From Daphnia carinata (lineage: Eukaryota > Arthropoda > Branchiopoda > Diplostraca > Daphniidae): a DNA stretch of 64,000 nucleotides. Below, one piece after another: positions 59,361-64,000 of the stretch. Under the pieces are notes generated by a model that was not told the origin of the DNA, did no database searches, and worked only from the letters and a program-made list of their open reading frames with translations. The position numbers and the translations under genes were made by a program. Numbering within the stretch: the first letter of the stretch is position 1; each line of letters begins with the position of its first letter. The stretch lies in contig NC_081335.1 of the NCBI RefSeq assembly GCF_022539665.2, forward strand, positions 744,001 to 808,000, given 5' to 3'.

Positions 59361-60129
59361 GGGCTAGGGATTTTATTTGGTAGCCCTTACCAATTCCTTT
59401 GACGCACAGTTTGTTATGTATTTGATCCATATCATTTACCAATTTGAAAAAAAAAGAATTAAAGAAAAAAAAAATCAAAGAAAACAAAACAAAACAAAAA
59501 AACGCCATTATAGAACGCGTAAATATTTTATTTTTGTGTTTAACCTTTATTCGCCGTGATACTTTTTTGGTACTTTTTTATACGGTTTTATTTTATACAT
59601 TTTTTCCCTATAAATTAAGTTGTCACCCTTCCATGTACTTCTGAAGGAATAGTGTAACAAAACACGTCGGAATTTGGTTAACAGTCTTAAAAAATATATT
59701 AAGATTCATTACAAAGTAAGGTTAAGGTAAAAAGGTAAAGGTAGTAAGGTATAAAAAAACTTCATGGTTACATTAAGTAAGATATAACGATGATTATTCG
59801 CATCAATCGCATGTGGTTCATATTTCGTAAGAATGACCTACAAGAACAAGACGCAAAATTCTGCTTATGTATTTTTCGTCGTTTAGTGCATCTGTAAATG
59901 TCTCATGCCATTGTCGTTCAATTCGCTGCGGGGTACGAAGTCGAATGCTTGTCTTGTGATTTACTTTACGTTTTTTTATTCAATTCCTCGCCATTGTTGT
60001 ATAGTTTTTGGGTTTACTATTAACCTTCATCAGTGAATGTCAAAATTTGATTCTTGTAACTTTCGAATATTTGATTGTTTAGGCCAACAGCGTTGGTTTG
60101 ATGAAGACCAAGTTATTCTGAACGATACA
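59361..60129. other. Spacer and DESI2 leader
   Basis: Non-coding. An acceptor ending at 60082 is followed by 47 bases leading to the DESI2 start codon, so a spliced 5' UTR is likely. Short tandem AAGGT/AAGGTA-like units occur near 59717-59752. Confidence 0.4.
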
Positions 60130-60948
<819 letters not shown>

Positions 60949-61673
60949 GAGTCAACAATCTCACGTATGTCGCCCCTAAATATTTTCCCCCCATCGTTCT
61001 CTATTGTTCATCGTACTAGTCTTTCCTATTTGCTTTCTTTTGAAACCATCATCATCAAGTCAAATGGATAATGTACGATCTAGAAAACTTGCACTTCTAG
61101 ATCATCAGTTGTCAGATTATTACGCGTCGATCCATCTTATTGCCAAGGGATTCCACTTCCATGCTATAACTTATCTCTTTTCTTTCGGACCCAGTTTCTC
61201 TCAACTGCCACACTTGTCTAAAAAACCATCGTACCATAGACTCACTCGTTCCACACATTATAGCGCAATTCAATGAAATTGATGAAATACACACAAAGTA
61301 TCTTACCTGATTTTACGTTGGTGTGTTTTGTGTTATGATATTGACTTCATGGGCCTTTTATTGCCTATACATCTGTTCGCCAAGTTCCTGCGGAAAGTTA
61401 ACTTCTGTTTTCCTGGTTGCTTCTTCGTTGGAGAATCCTCATCAAGTGGAACGGAAAACCGCAAATAAAACCGTCTAAAAGTTTTAATGCTTTGTTTTTT
61501 CTTTTAAAAAAATCTGATCGTGTTATACGGAGCTGCGAAAATAAAAACAAGCAAAGGATTGTATCATATTGTTTAATTTATAAAATCTTCCAACCTAAAA
61601 AATATTTAAATTTTCGGGATAACTTCTTGCAATCACCGCTACGCGGCGTAAATTCTAAGGCCGTCTGAAAAAA
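60949..61673. other. DESI2 3' UTR and DDRGK1 upstream
   Basis: Non-coding. AATAAA near 61464-61469 is a possible DESI2 poly(A) signal. No further gene is seen. Confidence 0.4.
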
Positions 61674-63091
61674 ATGGACAACACGGTGGCATTAACAGCT
61701 GCTGCTGTTGTTTTGTTTCTAATAATCATACTTTTAACATTTTTGCGGAAACAGTTTACCTCCAGTAAGTAAAGAAAGTTATAACATCAGACATTCTTTT
61801 ATAAATCTCCGTTTTCTGTAGATGCTGATAATGATGAACAACCTGAAGTGCAAGAAGAAATCGCAGCTGTTGGCGGAATAAGAAGAGCAGTTGCTGCACG
61901 AAATAGGATAGGTTTGAGAAATAGAGGGCAGAGACAACAAGCACAAGATGAACAAGGGAATGCAGGTTGGAAACATTGTCACTTATCATGATTCCAATTT
62001 TTTTATTTGGTTGTCTAAAATAAAGGAAATCACGGTGGTACCGGAGAGGATTCTAATGATGAAACATCAACATCATTGCTTGATTTGGGTGATATGAAAG
62101 TTGGGAAAAAAAAGCTTGCAAAATTGGAGGCTAAAGCAGAACGTAAGGCAGCTAGAGAAGCTGAAGAAAAAGAAAGGGAAGAGAGAAAAGCCCTTGAGCT
62201 CGAGAAAGAGAAAGAACGAAAAAGATTAGAAGAACTCGAAGAGTTGGCTGAGAAAGAAAAGGAAGAACAAATTAAGAGGGAAGCAGAGGAAAAAATCAGA
62301 AGAGAGCATGAGGAATATTTAAAAATGAAGGTAATGATAAACTAAATTGTATTTACATTTAAATTTTTTCAATATGCATTTTCCAGGCTGCTTTCACAGT
62401 GGAAGAGCAAGGTTTTGATGCTGAAGAAGAGTCTGCAGAAGAGAATCTTCTTCAAAAGTTTGTTGACTATGTCAGAGTAAGTTAATAGTTAGCAGTAACA
62501 ATTTCTAAAAAAATGCGCAAGGTACTGGTTGGCTTACATCAGAAAAATTACTAAGTTGGACGGTGTACAATTCAAAACATCCTTTCAGTTTACTATAGTG
62601 CCTCTGTCGGTTCAGTATCACCGGCTTTATATCCCCGCAAATAATAGTACTTTTTTCTCGTGCAACCAAAGGCAACTCATTCACATGTTTGGAATCGAAT
62701 GTATCAAAGATCTATAAAGTAAACCAAATTTTGTTTAGGAGACTAAAATTGTTTTGCTGGAAGAATTGGCTGCCCATTTCCAGTTAAAAACCCAAGAGGC
62801 CATTGATAGGTTGCAAAAACTTGTTCAAGATGGCTCATTGACAGGTGAGATATGCTAATTTCATAATAGCACTGATACTTTATTCCCTTTTTTTTTTTAG
62901 GTGTGATTGACGATCGCGGCAAATTCATTTATATCTCCCGTGAAGAAATGGAGGCTGTCGCAAAATTCATTCGTCAAAGAGGAAGAGTTTCTCTATCAGA
63001 TTTAGCAGAAAGCAGCAACCAACTAATCCAATTGGGACCACAAATGCAGCCTACGCACGTGAATCCCAGTGATAGTAAACTGATGCTGTAA
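61674..63091 (+). CDS. Ddrgk1: DDRGK domain-containing protein 1 / UFBP1 (308 aa)
   Basis: Exons are 61674-61764, 61822-61965, 62026-62330, 62387-62476, 62739-62844 and 62901-63091; 309 codons, in phase. Residues 5-25 are a single hydrophobic membrane anchor ([18 protein letters not shown]), followed by a Gln/Asn/Arg-rich linker. A long Glu/Lys/Arg coiled coil follows (about 95-180). The C-terminal winged-helix/PCI-like domain contains the signature [15 protein letters not shown]1 is the ER-membrane adaptor and substrate of the UFM1 ligase UFL1, acting in ribosome UFMylation and ER-phagy. Length and order are as in other animals. Confidence 0.94.
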
Positions 63092-63374
63092 TCGAAACTG
63101 AAGAAAGTTTTCGCCTATTGGATTATGGTAATTCAAAATTTTATTTTTATTGTGGAATCAATATACCAACCATTTGTTGATAATAATGGTGTATTGGTAA
63201 TTAAAAAGATGACTTTAATAATTTACTAAATTCTAAATGAGAAAATTTTATGATGAAGCTTTTTTTTGCTGTTAAAAAATGTTTATTTCATTGATTAGCA
63301 CCTGGAGTGAGTGACGAATTGGGAACAGGAGTAATATCACAAAATACCCTAATTTCCTGTGTTGCACTTGGTTT
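63092..63374. other. Convergent 3' UTRs of DDRGK1 (+) and the terminal minus-strand gene
   Basis: TTTATT at 63292-63297 is an AATAAA on the minus strand, 80 bases past that gene's stop. No canonical plus-strand AATAAA follows DDRGK1 here; AATCAATA and similar variants occur instead. Confidence 0.5.
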
Positions 63375-64000
63375 TCAGTGTTGGTAAATGTTTTTTAAGC
63401 GCTCCATCCATTCATTCCTTTGGTTTGTTAGTTCTTTTGAACATAACCTATAACAAATTCAAACTGTTATTTTCAATGTTATCTAAAACATAATGCTTTT
63501 ACCAAGAAAAGATGAATGGACATTGATAATCAATGAGTTCCCGAACTTTGGTTCCACCATTGGCAGCATCATAAGAAAATGTCATTTCTGATTTGCTGTG
63601 CACTATCAATTTAAGAAGAAAATGGTTAAGGCGATTACTTTCTATGAATCATGCAGACTAGTACAGCAGGCATAGCTGAAGAAGCATGTTTTATAAGTGC
63701 TTAGAATTTTGTAGTGATCTTTGTTGGGTGATGTTTTAAGGGTGAAATCAGCATAGTTGACATTTGTCAGGAGAGGAATGAATGACATTGTTTCGTAAAT
63801 TACTGCTCCATATTCCCAGTGTTCATAGTTTCCTTTATCATGGTCAGTGATGTAAAACTCAAAGCTTGTCGAATGGAATTGGAATTATTAATTTGAATCA
63901 TATTCATAGAATGGCAAAATCTTACATAGATGGATTGAGTTTTTTAGCGTTATTGAGATCAGATACAAATTCCCAGATTTGATGAGGATTTTCTGAAACT
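63375..64000 (-). CDS. Unidentified protein, 3' part (possibly SRPBCC/START-like fold)
   Basis: Minus-strand exons in transcript order are 64000-63926 (continuing beyond the window), 63864 to about 63655-63660, 63602-63503 and 63447-63375 (stop TGA). Three junction phases fit; the donor of the second exon is uncertain. Readable segments are ENPHQIWEFVSDLNNAKKLN, then FEFYITDHDKGNYEHWEYGA and YADFTLKTSPNKDHYKILST, then KSEMTFSYDAANGGTKVREL, and an amphipathic C-terminal helix ending ERLKNIYQH. The order (helix with a W, strands with a WxxG turn, final long helix) is reminiscent of polyketide-cyclase/START-like lipid-binding proteins. I do not recognise the family and the fold is only a suggestion. 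Confidence 0.55.

Noticed and set aside
62529-62717. Open frame inside a DDRGK1 intron
   Set aside because: It lies wholly between phase-matched exons and does not resemble DDRGK1 or another family.

Overview
The window is eukaryotic nuclear DNA from an arthropod, most likely a cladoceran crustacean of the Daphnia type. This is an inference from gene content and style. The genes are compact, with many 55-100 nt introns, frequent tail-to-tail packing, long homopolymer T/A/C tracts, and an arthropod-specific neuropeptide (CCHamide) next to an insect-like fasciclin I. I see no bacterial, viral or transposon genes, no CRISPR array and no rRNA or tRNA gene. Almost every gene is split by introns. 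I rebuilt exons by hand from GT/GC..AG boundaries, reading-frame phase and remembered family conservation; no alignment or database search was run.

Layout. 0.6-2.1 kb (+): 3' end of a timeless/timeout replication-fork gene. 3.0-3.9 kb (+): complete CCHamide neuropeptide precursor. 6.3-14.9 kb (+): fasciclin I, a GPI-anchored adhesion protein with four FAS1 domains, a 9-nt micro-exon and a probable 6-nt micro-exon. 16.2-17.6 kb (-): poorly understood locus with a FLYWCH-like zinc-finger segment. 17.8-22.9 kb (+): large helical-repeat protein, probably rotatin. 23.8-33.2 kb (+): RanBP2/Nup358, 14 exons, two of its introns with GC donors. 33.4-34.4 kb (-): tetraspanin. 35.0-38.8 kb (+): Gemin5. 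38.9-42.2 kb (-): glutamine-dependent NAD synthetase. 45.3-52.0 kb (+): glutamine-rich Notch co-activator Mastermind, with a long upstream regulatory region. 54.3-57.2 kb (+): mitochondrial Hsp90, TRAP1. 57.6-59.4 kb (+): coiled-coil protein ending in a catalytically degenerate cyclophilin domain. 60.1-60.9 kb (+): DESI2 desumoylating isopeptidase. 61.7-63.1 kb (+): DDRGK1/UFBP1. 63.4-64.0 kb (-): 3' part of an unidentified gene, possibly of SRPBCC/START-like fold.

The genes do not form one pathway; this is a normal gene-dense metazoan segment. Ubiquitin-like modification recurs (RanBP2 SUMO-ligase repeat, DESI2, DDRGK1), as do neural and developmental functions (CCHamide, Fas1, Mastermind), but linkage alone does not show joint function. 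The most interesting structure is inside Fas1. Two tiny candidate exons each have GCATGC just upstream of the acceptor, and they are separated by an intron with two strong inverted repeats. No clearly undescribed system is proven here.
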